Assembly (NCBI GenBank): GCA_050998805.1 | Contig: JBPCPV010000006.1 | Span: 1 to 64,000 of the forward strand | Origin: JAICKM01 sp050998805 | GTDB lineage: Bacteria > Chloroflexota > Chloroflexia > QHBQ01 > JAICKM01 | Length of the DNA: 64,000 bases | Direction of reading: 5' to 3' | Part shown: positions 26,904 to 36,167 of the stretch, one piece after another | Layout of the letters: every line of letters begins with the position of its first letter | Numbering within the stretch: position 1 is the first letter of the stretch | Translations under genes and position numbers: made by a program | The notes under the pieces: model-generated | Databases searched by the model: none | What the model was told of the DNA's origin: nothing | The model's input: only the letters and a program-made list of their open reading frames with translations

Positions 26904-27278
26904 ATGCAAGGCTATATTTTGGTGATCGACGACGACGAGGCGGGGCGCGAGTTCGTGATCAGCCTGCTGACCGAGGAGGGCTACACGGTGCGTAGCGCAG
27001 CAGACGCCTACCAGGCGCTCGACGCGCTTGACGCTGAGCCTCCCTCCCTCTTGGTGCTTGACCTGATGATGCCGGGGGTGAGCGGGGTCGAGTTCCTGTC
27101 GCGGCTGCGGCTCGAGCCGCTCTGGGAAGGGGTGCCGGTCATACTCACCTCGGCACACCCACGGCTACGCGAGATAGCGCAGGATCTCAATGTGCAGTCC
27201 GCGCTCACCAAGCCGTTCGACATCACATCGCTGATGGAGCAGATAACCCGGATAATCGGCCCCGGCTCCAGAGTCTGA
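26904..27278 (+). CDS. Stand-alone response-regulator receiver protein
   Basis: 124 residues, a single CheY-like receiver with no output domain. The acidic pocket is IDDDE (residues 8-12), the phospho-acceptor is Asp53 in LVLDLMMPG, the switch residue is in ILTSAH, and the conserved Lys is in LTKPF. It should relay phosphate from an unlinked histidine kinase. The ATG at 26904 matches the expected transcription start. It is divergent from the sigma operon and 130 bases upstream of the second A2M gene, so it may belong to the same envelope response, but this is inferred from position only. Confidence 0.92.
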   Translation: MQGYILVIDDDEAGREFVISLLTEEGYTVRSAADAYQALDALDAEPPSLLVLDLMMPGVSGVEFLSRLRLEPLWEGVPVILTSAHPRLREIAQDLNVQSALTKPFDITSLMEQITRIIGPGSRV

Positions 27279-27302
27279 GCGGCGGTTGCCTCTTCGCTCC
27301 TG

Positions 27303-27331
27303 GGAACTTTATTGTGCCTCGGTGCATCTTA
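27303..27331 (+). promoter_or_regulatory. Possible ECF-type promoter for the second A2M gene
   Basis: GGGAACTTT at 27302-27310 contains the ECF -35 core GGAACTT (27303-27309). After 16 bases comes ATCTTA (27326-27331), a tolerable ECF -10. It would start transcription about 70 bases before the gene. If real, it links the sigma factor to the second A2M protein. Confidence 0.3.
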
Positions 27332-27408
27332 TATTCCATGTGATAGCCTAAGATAGCGGCATGACAACAGCCTGTTGTGGCCGCCCGTCTACTTTGTGAG
27401 GTGATAAG

Positions 27409-30400
27409 ATGATCGAGGACACGAACGCGACAACACCCCAGACGCCCCAACCCCCTCCGGCAATCCGCAACCGCGCCTTGCCCATCTGGGGCGGGGGGCT
27501 GCTGGTAGTAACACTGGTCGGGCTGCTGGCCTGGGGAGTGGTCGGCAGTACGGGCGGGAGGACGCCCACGCCGGGGCCGACCGCACAGCCTACATCGCCC
27601 GCAAGCCCGACGACGCAGGCGGCCGACACGCCGACGATCCTGCCGGGTGCCGCGACCTTCACTCCGGTGCCGGGGCACGCTGTCACGGGGCCTCATGTCC
27701 TCGGCATCACCGCCGGAGTCGGGATGCGGGAAGGCGATGTTGCGGGGGCAGTCCCGATCGCCGTGACCTTCTCGGATAAGATGGATACTGCCGCCGCGCA
27801 AGCCGCTTTTGGCTTGCAGCCGGCCGCACCCGGCGCTTTCTCCTGGCAGGCGAACACGCTCTTGTTCACGCCCCAAGCGCCCCTCTCGCCGAACACCAGC
27901 TACCGCGTCAGCGTCGGCACCCAGGCACGCACGAGCAGCGGCCAGCCGCTCGGCGCGCCGATGGATGCGGCCTTCAAGACGGCTCCGGCCCCGGCCATCC
28001 TACGCACCCTGCCGAGCGCCGGAGCGAGCGAAGTCCCCACCGACACCATCGTGACGATCTCGTTCAACCGCCCGATGATCCCGCTGACCGCGCTCGAAAG
28101 CCAGCCCAACATAAGTCAGTGGGTCACGATCAGCCCGGCGGTCGAGGGGCGCTGGGTCTGGCTGGGCACATCAGCCGCCGGCTTCCACGCAGCGACCGGC
28201 TTGCTGCCGTCCACCGCCTACAGCGTCACCGTGAAAGATGGCTGGCCGGACGAGGCGGGTGTGACGCTCGCGCGGGGACAGACCTTCGGCTTCACCACGA
28301 TCAAGCCGGCGATCCTGAGCGTCAGCCCGGAGAATGGGTCGAAGGACGTACCGCTCGATGCGCCGATCGCCGTCGAGTTCAACCAGCCGATGGACCACGA
28401 TTCGGTGCAGCGCTCCTTCACGCCGCATCTATATGAGCGGAGCGCGGCGCTGCAAGGCACATATAGCTGGTCGCCCGACAGCACGGTGATGACCTTCACA
28501 CCGGCGAGCCCGCTCGAGTTCAGCAAGGCTTATGATGTTCTGATCGGCGGCCCCGTAAAGGCCGTGGTCGGCTCCGAAACCAAGATGGCGGGCAACAACT
28601 TCTGGGAGTTCCACACAACCGACCCGACCCACGTCAAAGACTACAGCCCGGCGGGCGTAGAAGGGCGTCCGGCGGAACCCACAAGCGAGTTCAGCCTCTT
28701 GTTCAACAACCCGCTCGCCGAGGGGCAGGACGCTTCCGCTTTCCTGAGCGTAGACCCGGTACCGAAGGGATACAAGAACCAACTCGCCCTCGACGCGTCC
28801 GGAATCTACACGCAGGGAGTTTCGCTGCTGCCGAATACGACCTACACCTTCACGCTCAAAGCCGGTATGCGCGACAAGTGGGGCTTCCCGGTGGCCCCGT
28901 CAAGCCGGCAGGTGCAGATCGGCCCACTGCCGCCCAGCCTGCTGCTCAAGCGGGGCAGCACGCAGCCGCTCTACGCAGGGCACCCCACGCGTATACAGAT
29001 AGACGCCACGAACCTCGACAATCTGACGCTGCACCTCTACCAACTCAGCGAAGACGATATGCATGAGGTGCTCGGCGGCAACCTATCCTCGCACTACTCG
29101 CGCTATAGCCAGCGCTATCCCGGCGAACTCAAGCGCGAGTGGGACGTGCCGGTACATGCGAACGCGAACGGCCCGAGAAGCATCTACCCGACCGTTGCTC
29201 TCGACGCCGCGCGCGACCGCCTCCCTCCGGGATACTACATCCTCCAGGCCACGGCCGGCAACCCCTACGGCACGGAACCTCTCGACTCGGCCGCCGTGCT
29301 GATGGTCGGGCGGGCCGCGCTTGTCACCAAGAGCGAAGGCACCGATCTCCTCGTCTGGGCCGCCGACCTGAGCACCGGCAAGCCTCTGCCGTCCTACCCG
29401 GTGCGGGTCGAAACCAAAGAGCATTTCGGCTCGGTAACGATCGAGGAATTACACATCCGCCACGAGCACACCGGCGCGGATGGATTATTGCGGATCAAGC
29501 TGGACAAAAGTTACGCCGTAACATCAGTCTGGAGCGAACAGCCCGGCGATGCTGCGGCCGTTGACGCAAGCATCGGGCCTAGACCCTACGGTCCTAACAT
29601 CGAGCAACCGGACACACAGCGGGACGTGGTCTACACCGACCGCCCGATCTACAGGCCGGGCCAAACCGTCTACTACCGGGTGGTACAACGCCTCGACGAC
29701 GACGCCACTTACAGCCTTCCTCCCGTCGGCACGAGCATCACTCTCACCGCAGCAGCGGGCGACGGTCAACGCCCAATGGCTCTCTACACCGGCACCGTGA
29801 CCCTCTCCTCGCTCGGCACCGGCAGCGGCCACTTCGTCGTGCCGCTTACCGCCCCGACCGGACAGTACAACCTCTCCAACGACATCAGCTCGACGAGCTT
29901 CCAGGTGGAGGAATACCGCAAGCCCGACTTCCAGGTGAGGGTGACCGCCGACCATGATGCGGTCGTGCATGGCGACCCGGTGACGGCGAGGATAGCAACG
30001 AGCTACTACTTCGGCGGGCCGTTGGCGAACGTGACGACGACCGTGAACCTCCAGACCAGCCCCTACTACTTCGACTGGAGCGACCCCGACACCGGCGAGA
30101 GCTACACATTCGGCGAAGGCGGCATACCCTGGCTCGAAAACGACGTAGCCTACGGCTCGGGGCCGAACTTCCCGCCGAACACGGGTGATGTACAGTCCTA
30201 CAAGGCGCAGACCGACCAGGACGGCCACCTCGCCGTGGCCGCGAGCAAGTACGTGACGACCACCGACAGCAGCAAGACGGTGCTGATCGAGGGCCAGGTC
30301 CAGGATCTCAGCAACCAGACCGTCGCAGCGAACACGAACATCATTGTCCACCAGGGCCTCTACTATGTCGGCCTGCGGGTCGGGGATTACGTCGCCACCG

Positions 30401-33400
30401 CGAAGCAGGCGACGACGATCACCGTGCGTACCGTGGATGCCGGAGGCAAGTCGGTCCAGCCGAACACGAGCGTACACTTGCGGATAGTCCGCAACGAATG
30501 GACCCCGCCGAAGGGCCAGGGCGATTGGACGGTTAACGAAGTACCCGTGGCCGAGACCACTCTGACGACGGACGCGGCGGGCCGAGCGACGTATCTGTTC
30601 ACCCCGCCGAGCGGAGGCGACTACCGGGTACACGCCGAGAGTACCGACGCGCGCGGCAACCTGGTCCACAGCAGCGCCCCCTTCTGGGCGGCAGCCGCCG
30701 ACGGCTCTCCGGTTGAGTGGCGCACCCAGAACCAGGCGCAGATCAAGCTGGTGGCCGACAAGAAGAAGTACAACATCGGCGACACGGCCCACATCCTGGT
30801 CACGTCGCCGTTCACACAGGCTATCGGCCTGCTGACAATCGAGCGCGGCCACCTGAAACGCTACCGGTTCGTGAATCTCACCGGCGGCGCGCCCACGCTC
30901 GACGTGCCGCTGGAGGCCGGCGACCTGCCCGACGTTTTCGTCGGCCTCTCCTTGCTCGGGCCTGGCCCCGTCCCTGCGGGCGCGCCCGCCGACTGGGGCA
31001 GGCAGATGAGCTACATGCAGGGTTACGTCAAGCTGACGGTTGATGCGTCGAGCAAGCAGCTGCATGTGACCGTCGAGCCGCCGGGCCAGGGTCCGTTCCT
31101 GCCGGGCAGCACGCAGACGGTGACGATCCGCACCACCGACGCGGCGGGCAAACCGGCGCCCGCCGAGCTATCGCTGGCCGTCGTGGACGAGGCGATCTTC
31201 GCCCTCGCCGACAACAGTTCGGCGGACCTCTTCGACACCTTCTGGGCCGAGCGCGGCCTCGGCGTCTCCACCAGCAGTAGCTTCAGCGTGGTCCAGGCAG
31301 ACACGATACAGGGGATGCCGCTTATGGGGGGCGACGGCTCTCCATCGGCCGGACAGAGGGGCGGGGATGTCGGCCCGCCCACACCCCAGACGGTCCGCGT
31401 CAACTTCCAGGATACAGCCTTCTGGCGGGCCAATGTCACCACAGGGCAGGATGGCAGCGCAACTGTGCCGGTGCCTCTGCCCGACAACCTGACCACCTGG
31501 CGGCTCACCGCGCGCGGCATCACCGGCGGCACGTTGGCCGGCATGACCAACGTGCCGCTGACAGTGACCAAGCCCCTGCTGCTGCGCCCGGTGCAGCCCC
31601 GCTTCCTGACGGTCGGCGACAGCCCGCACCCGGGGGCGATTATCCACAACTACAGCGGCGCGCCCCTCGCGGTCACGGCGTCGCTGACCGTCAGCGGCGC
31701 GCTGACGCTCGACGCCAAGCCGCCAGCCGAACAGCAGCTCACCATCGCCGCCGGCGCTGAGGCGGTCGTCACATGGAGCGGCACCGTCGGGCAGGGCGAC
31801 ACGGCGAACCTTCGCTACTGGGTCCACACGGCGGGTGCTGCCGGTCAGCCCGGCTACCTCGAAGACGCTGTGGGGGCGCAGCTGCCGGTCGAGCCGTTCG
31901 CCGCGCCCGAAGCCGTCGCTACCAGCGGCGAGGTGAGCGGCACACGCGCCGATGAGAGCGTCCTCCTGCCCTACACGGTCAACCCGCTGCTTGGCGAACT
32001 TGTCGTGCAGGTGTCGCCGTCGCTGGCCGCCTCGACCGTCGAGAGCCTCAAGTATCTAGAGGTGTATCCCTACGAAAGCACCGACCAGACCGTGAGCCGC
32101 TTCATGCCGCTCGTCGTGCTCGATCAGGTCTATAGGGAGCAGGGGCTGAAAACCCCCTACTCCGCCGACCTGCCGGCCATCGTGGATAGCGGCGTGGCAA
32201 GGCTGGCCGCGCTACAGCAAGGGGACGGCGGCTGGTCGTGGTGGGAGCGTGGCCCCTCCGACTGGTGGGAGACCGCCTACGCGGTGCAGGGCCTCGGCGC
32301 TGCACGCGACTCCGGTTACCACGTCCCTGACGCGATGCTGCAACGCGGCACCGATCAGCTAGCGCAGTTCTTGAGCACAAATGACACGAGCGCAATAGAC
32401 GCAACCTACCGCCTGAACATGCAGGCTTACACGCTCTACGTACTGGCGACCGTGACCTACCCGGACCATAAGTACGACCTAGCGATGACCTCCGCAGCCC
32501 AAGACTTGGCCGGCCAATCGGCCCGGATCAGTAACCACGCACGCGCCTGGCTGGCGATGGCCCTGGCGAAGCTGAGCATGAAACCTGAGAGCAAGACTGT
32601 CCTCGACAGCCTGACCGCAGCCGCCCGCCAGAGCAGCACCACCGCTCACTGGGAGGAAGCTGAGCCGGACTACTGGAGCATGGGCACCGACAACCGCGCG
32701 ACCGCCCTGGCGCTCGACGCCCTCGTGACGCTCGCGCCCGACGATCCGCTCGTGCCAAAGGCAGTCCGATGGCTGATGACCGCCGAAAAGGAGGGCCACT
32801 GGCTGACTACCCAAGAGACGGCGATCAGCCTGGTCAGCCTCGCGCACTACATGAGGCAGAGCAAGGAACTGTCAGCAGACTACAGCTTCCAGGTGAGCGC
32901 CTTCGACAAGCTGCTCGGCGAGGGCACCGCGAACAGCCGGACGCTGACCCAGACGACAACGGTGCGCCTGCCGTCGGCAGGGTTGCCGCAGAACAGTCTC
33001 GGCGACCTCGCGCTGGCGCGCGACGGCACAAAAGGCAAGATGTACTACCAAGTCAGCCTCCGCTACTATGTGCCCGGCGAGGGCATCAAGTCGCGCAGCG
33101 AGGGGCTGGCGATCACCCGCAGTTACTACGCGATGCCCAACGGCACCGGCGGGACAGCAGGAGACGACCCGATCAAGCAAGTGAACGCCGGAGACCTGAT
33201 CAAAGTCCGGCTGACAATCGTGGTCCCGGAGACATCCCACTACGTGCTGGTCACTGACCCGCTGCCGGCGGGGCTGGAGGGCGTGAACGGCTCGCTGAAC
33301 ACGACCTCATTCACCGAGCGCCCGCCGAACCCTGCGGGCATCCTCGCAGGCGGCGCGCCCGTGGCACCGGAGCTCGGAGGAGATGTGCCTTCCCTTGATC

Positions 33401-33615
33401 CCTACTACCGCTGGGGTCCGTTCGATAATGTCGAGATGCGCGACGACCGCACCGTGCTGTTCGCAAGCTACATGAGTCCCGGCACCTACGTCTACGACTA
33501 CTTCGCCCGCGCGACGACCCCCGGCGTCTATCTGGATCTCCCGGCCCGCGCCGAACTGCTCTACTATCCCGACGTATTCGGCCACAGCGACGGAGGCTCG
33601 TTCACCGTGAAGTAG
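27409..33615 (+). CDS. Membrane-anchored alpha-2-macroglobulin family protein, thioester lost
   Basis: 2068 residues. A short cytosolic N-terminus is followed by a membrane helix (about 24-46), a Thr/Pro stalk (47-90), four Ig-like SbsA/Big_5 domains (about 95-510), macroglobulin domains including TDRPIYRPGQ (743-752), the AVVDEAIFALAD segment (1257-1268), an A2M domain (DTAFWRANVTT, about 1335-1420) and a helical thioester domain (about 1545-1850). At the thioester site, where YPYGCTEQ is usual, the sequence is YPYESTDQ (1553-1560): Ser1557 replaces Cys and Asp replaces Glu. I find no cysteine in the whole protein. Bacterial A2Ms trap proteases in the envelope; this one cannot form a covalent thioester link. 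GAGGTGA precedes the ATG. Confidence 0.93.
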   Translation: MIEDTNATTPQTPQPPPAIRNRALPIWGGGLLVVTLVGLLAWGVVGSTGGRTPTPGPTAQPTSPASPTTQAADTPTILPGAATFTPVPGHAVTGPHVLGITAGVGMREGDVAGAVPIAVTFSDKMDTAAAQAAFGLQPAAPGAFSWQANTLLFTPQAPLSPNTSYRVSVGTQARTSSGQPLGAPMDAAFKTAPAPAILRTLPSAGASEVPTDTIVTISFNRPMIPLTALESQPNISQWVTISPAVEGRWVWLGTSAAGFHAATGLLPSTAYSVTVKDGWPDEAGVTLARGQTFGFTTIKPAILSVSPENGSKDVPLDAPIAVEFNQPMDHDSVQRSFTPHLYERSAALQGTYSWSPDSTVMTFTPASPLEFSKAYDVLIGGPVKAVVGSETKMAGNNFWEFHTTDPTHVKDYSPAGVEGRPAEPTSEFSLLFNNPLAEGQDASAFLSVDPVPKGYKNQLALDASGIYTQGVSLLPNTTYTFTLKAGMRDKWGFPVAPSSRQVQIGPLPPSLLLKRGSTQPLYAGHPTRIQIDATNLDNLTLHLYQLSEDDMHEVLGGNLSSHYSRYSQRYPGELKREWDVPVHANANGPRSIYPTVALDAARDRLPPGYYILQATAGNPYGTEPLDSAAVLMVGRAALVTKSEGTDLLVWAADLSTGKPLPSYPVRVETKEHFGSVTIEELHIRHEHTGADGLLRIKLDKSYAVTSVWSEQPGDAAAVDASIGPRPYGPNIEQPDTQRDVVYTDRPIYRPGQTVYYRVVQRLDDDATYSLPPVGTSITLTAAAGDGQRPMALYTGTVTLSSLGTGSGHFVVPLTAPTGQYNLSNDISSTSFQVEEYRKPDFQVRVTADHDAVVHGDPVTARIATSYYFGGPLANVTTTVNLQTSPYYFDWSDPDTGESYTFGEGGIPWLENDVAYGSGPNFPPNTGDVQSYKAQTDQDGHLAVAASKYVTTTDSSKTVLIEGQVQDLSNQTVAANTNIIVHQGLYYVGLRVGDYVATAKQATTITVRTVDAGGKSVQPNTSVHLRIVRNEWTPPKGQGDWTVNEVPVAETTLTTDAAGRATYLFTPPSGGDYRVHAESTDARGNLVHSSAPFWAAAADGSPVEWRTQNQAQIKLVADKKKYNIGDTAHILVTSPFTQAIGLLTIERGHLKRYRFVNLTGGAPTLDVPLEAGDLPDVFVGLSLLGPGPVPAGAPADWGRQMSYMQGYVKLTVDASSKQLHVTVEPPGQGPFLPGSTQTVTIRTTDAAGKPAPAELSLAVVDEAIFALADNSSADLFDTFWAERGLGVSTSSSFSVVQADTIQGMPLMGGDGSPSAGQRGGDVGPPTPQTVRVNFQDTAFWRANVTTGQDGSATVPVPLPDNLTTWRLTARGITGGTLAGMTNVPLTVTKPLLLRPVQPRFLTVGDSPHPGAIIHNYSGAPLAVTASLTVSGALTLDAKPPAEQQLTIAAGAEAVVTWSGTVGQGDTANLRYWVHTAGAAGQPGYLEDAVGAQLPVEPFAAPEAVATSGEVSGTRADESVLLPYTVNPLLGELVVQVSPSLAASTVESLKYLEVYPYESTDQTVSRFMPLVVLDQVYREQGLKTPYSADLPAIVDSGVARLAALQQGDGGWSWWERGPSDWWETAYAVQGLGAARDSGYHVPDAMLQRGTDQLAQFLSTNDTSAIDATYRLNMQAYTLYVLATVTYPDHKYDLAMTSAAQDLAGQSARISNHARAWLAMALAKLSMKPESKTVLDSLTAAARQSSTTAHWEEAEPDYWSMGTDNRATALALDALVTLAPDDPLVPKAVRWLMTAEKEGHWLTTQETAISLVSLAHYMRQSKELSADYSFQVSAFDKLLGEGTANSRTLTQTTTVRLPSAGLPQNSLGDLALARDGTKGKMYYQVSLRYYVPGEGIKSRSEGLAITRSYYAMPNGTGGTAGDDPIKQVNAGDLIKVRLTIVVPETSHYVLVTDPLPAGLEGVNGSLNTTSFTERPPNPAGILAGGAPVAPELGGDVPSLDPYYRWGPFDNVEMRDDRTVLFASYMSPGTYVYDYFARATTPGVYLDLPARAELLYYPDVFGHSDGGSFTVK

Positions 33616-33651
33616 GCCGACCGCTCTGATTCAGCTCGAAGGAGAAACCCC

Positions 33652-35676
33652 ATGCGCGCCCGCCACAAGATAGGTATTCTGTTTGCTTTCGCCATACTGC
33701 TTGTGCTCGGCGTAGCCGCCGGCGGTGGGGCTGGAGCCGCGCCCAAGCCGCCCCGCCCGCCGGCCTCCGGCGATTGGCCGATGTACGGGGCGGGGCCGAC
33801 ACACGGCAGCTATATCGAGGCTGACCCGGTGCTGAACCCCGGCAACGTGAGCAGCCTCGCGCAACGCTGGCAGCAACCGATCGGCACCGGCGCTATCTGG
33901 CCGTCGGGCGCGCCGGTGGTCGTGAACGGGCGGCTGTATGTCGGCGGCGGCTACGACAGCGGGCCGAACTACTTTGCCTTCGACGCCGTGCAGGGCACGC
34001 CCCTCTGGAATGCAACCGTCGGCCATGCCTCCGATTGCCTGGACATCGGCATCGGCGCGACCGCTGCGATCAGCGGCAGCATCGCGGTGGTCGGAGGCGG
34101 CGACGCGGCATACTACGGGCTGAACACCGCGACCGGCGCGCTCCTCTGGCGACACGATATGAACGTCGGGCCGAGCGGCTTCGCATGGTCCTCACCCGTG
34201 ATCAAAGGCAACCATGTCTACATCGGGATCGCGTCAAGCTGCGACAACCCCCAGGTCCGAGGCGAGCTTCGTATGCTCGACCTCACGACCGGCACGCAGC
34301 TCGCGAACGTCTATTTCGTGCCCCCTGGACATACCGGGGCGTCCGTCTGGCATTCACCGGCCCTCAGCGCCGACGGCAACACACTCGCAATCACCACAGG
34401 AGAGGACCAGGGCAACACGAACGACCCCTACACCCGCGCTATGGTGACGCTCGATGCCGACACGTTGGCATTCACCGGGGTGGACCAGGAAGGCATCTCC
34501 GGCATGGATACCGACGAGGCTACATCGCCGACGATCTTCAGCGACGCCCAGGGGCGCATACTCGTAGTCGCAGGCCATAAAGACGGTGAGATATACGCCT
34601 ACCAGCTCAACTCGGTCGGCCTCGGCCCAATATGGGCTGTGCCCGCGCAGGAGGTAATCGGCCTCATCTCTGCCTACGATCCGAGCGTCGGCCTCGGCGG
34701 TACCCTGCTATACGGCGCATCAGACGGGCGTATACACGCAGTGGACCCGGGGACCGGTGGGGAGCGCTGGGCCTCGGTCCCTCTCGGCACGATGCGCGGC
34801 AACCTAGCGGTCACGAATGGACTTGTCTTCGCAAACACCGGCGCGAACGGCCTCAGAATCCTCGACGAGACAAACGGCACCCTACTCCGCACGCTCGACC
34901 CACTCTATTCCGGCGGCGCGAACTCCGGCGTCGCCATATCCAACGGCTTCGTCTACTGGATGTCGGGAAACTACTTGAACGCATGGAGCCTGCCCGGCTC
35001 TCCTCTGACTCCACTGCCGCCCACGCGCACGCCGACGCCGGTCGGCGGCTGCGTCTTCGTCGATGTCTGCCCCAGTGATTACTTCTACACCCCGGTGAGC
35101 TACCTCAAGGAGCAGGGAGCGGTCGGCGGCTACGTAGACAACACCTTCCGCCCCTACAACCAGACAGCGCGCTCCCAACTGGCGAAGATCCTCGTGATCG
35201 CGTTCCACATCACGCCCTTCACGGGCCACCCGCAGACCTTCACCGATGTGGACTCCGCCAACCCGTTCTACAGTTACATAGAGACGGCCGCCAAAGAGAA
35301 CATCATCAGCGGTTACACTTGCGGCGGTCCGGCCGAGCCTTGCGACAGCCAAAACCGCCCCTACTTCCGTCCCTACAACCCAGTGACACGGGGCCAGACG
35401 GCGAAGATGAGCGCGGCAGCGGCCGGTTGGTCCGGCGTGACCCCCGCCGCCCCGACCTTCGCCGACGTGCCGCCGGACTACGCGCTCTACGGCATCATTG
35501 AGGCCGCCGCCTGCCACGGTGTGATCAGCGGCTACACCTGCGGCGGCCCCGGCGAGCCGTGCGACAGCCAAAACCGCCCCTATTTCCGGCCAGGCGGCAA
35601 CAGCACGCGCGGTCAGATCTGCAAGATGGTGTATAACGCTCTGAACTCGCCGGGGTGTATGCTCCAACGTCCGTAG
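33652..35676 (+). CDS. SLH-anchored PQQ-type beta-propeller protein
   Basis: 674 residues. A signal peptide (MRARHK, hydrophobic core, GAGAAP) is followed by a propeller (about 40-455) with repeated G-x-L-x-W and AL..G.LLW strands typical of the PQQ/quinoprotein-like fold, a short Pro/Thr linker, and three SLH domains (FVDVCPSDYFYTPVSYLKE..., FTDVDSANPFYSYIETAAK..., FADVPPDYALYGIIEAAAC...). Bound cofactor is not implied. Repeats two and three contain a CGG-x-x-EPCDSQNRPYFRP insert with paired Cys. AAGGAG lies before the ATG at 33652. The 36-base gap to the A2M gene suggests co-transcription, so this protein may be part of the same surface layer. Confidence 0.9.
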   Translation: MRARHKIGILFAFAILLVLGVAAGGGAGAAPKPPRPPASGDWPMYGAGPTHGSYIEADPVLNPGNVSSLAQRWQQPIGTGAIWPSGAPVVVNGRLYVGGGYDSGPNYFAFDAVQGTPLWNATVGHASDCLDIGIGATAAISGSIAVVGGGDAAYYGLNTATGALLWRHDMNVGPSGFAWSSPVIKGNHVYIGIASSCDNPQVRGELRMLDLTTGTQLANVYFVPPGHTGASVWHSPALSADGNTLAITTGEDQGNTNDPYTRAMVTLDADTLAFTGVDQEGISGMDTDEATSPTIFSDAQGRILVVAGHKDGEIYAYQLNSVGLGPIWAVPAQEVIGLISAYDPSVGLGGTLLYGASDGRIHAVDPGTGGERWASVPLGTMRGNLAVTNGLVFANTGANGLRILDETNGTLLRTLDPLYSGGANSGVAISNGFVYWMSGNYLNAWSLPGSPLTPLPPTRTPTPVGGCVFVDVCPSDYFYTPVSYLKEQGAVGGYVDNTFRPYNQTARSQLAKILVIAFHITPFTGHPQTFTDVDSANPFYSYIETAAKENIISGYTCGGPAEPCDSQNRPYFRPYNPVTRGQTAKMSAAAAGWSGVTPAAPTFADVPPDYALYGIIEAAACHGVISGYTCGGPGEPCDSQNRPYFRPGGNSTRGQICKMVYNALNSPGCMLQRP

Positions 35677-35689
35677 TGAAACGTTTCAC
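35676..35689. promoter_or_regulatory. Perfect 14-base palindrome, possible operator
   Basis: GTGAAACGTTTCAC is its own reverse complement. It begins in the stop codon of the SLH protein and ends one base before the -35 of the rplS promoter. The core GAAACGTTTC resembles LacI-family operators. Confidence 0.5.
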
Positions 35690-35690
35690 C

Positions 35691-35719
35691 TTGCGTGTTT
35701 CTGACGAGTATGGTATACT
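35691..35719 (+). promoter_or_regulatory. Promoter of rplS-rnhB-yraN
   Basis: TTGCGT (35691-35696), a 17-base spacer and TATACT (35714-35719) with an upstream TGG that makes an extended -10. Confidence 0.65.
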
Positions 35720-35776
35720 CAACTCCGCGCCGCGAGCTTTCCGGCAAATATTGGCATATATCCAGGAGTTTATGTA

Positions 35777-36130
35777 ATGAACGAGCTATTGAAAGACCTC
35801 GCGCAGCCGCAGTTGCGTACCGACATCCCCGAGTTTGGGGCCGGTGATACCGTGCGAGTACATGCTAGGGTCGTTGAAGGCGCACGCGAACGCATCCAGG
35901 TCTTCGAGGGCACGGTAATGCGGAAGCGCGGAGGCGGCATCTCGGCTAACTTCACCGTCCGCCGCATCGCGTCGCACAGCATCGGCGTAGAGCGCACATT
36001 TATGCTTAACTCGCCCCGCATTGACAAGATCGAAGTCATGCGCCGTGGCCTCGTCCGCCGCGCACAGCTTTACTATCTGCGGAAGCGCACCGGCAAGGCT
36101 GCCCGCATCAAGGAAAAGCGCTTCGCCTAG
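35777..36130 (+). CDS. rplS: Large ribosomal subunit protein L19
   Basis: 117 residues, normal length. L19 lies at the interface of the two ribosomal subunits. Typical motifs are FGAGDTVRVHARVVEGARER, QVFEGTVMRKRGGG, FTVRRIASHSIGVER and the C-terminal LVRRAQLYYLRKRTGKAARI. AGGAG is 10 bases before the ATG. In many bacteria rplS follows rpsP-rimM-trmD; here it leads its own unit with rnhB and yraN. Confidence 0.97.
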   Translation: MNELLKDLAQPQLRTDIPEFGAGDTVRVHARVVEGARERIQVFEGTVMRKRGGGISANFTVRRIASHSIGVERTFMLNSPRIDKIEVMRRGLVRRAQLYYLRKRTGKAARIKEKRFA

Positions 36131-36167
36131 CACACGGACCCGACGCGCCTGGCGGCCCCCCGCAGGC

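Noticed and set aside
29524..31065. 513-codon open frame on the minus strand inside the second A2M gene
   Set aside because: It is antisense to a gene with clear domains, has an Arg/Val/Gly-rich shadow composition and no ribosome site. Long antisense frames are expected in GC-rich DNA.
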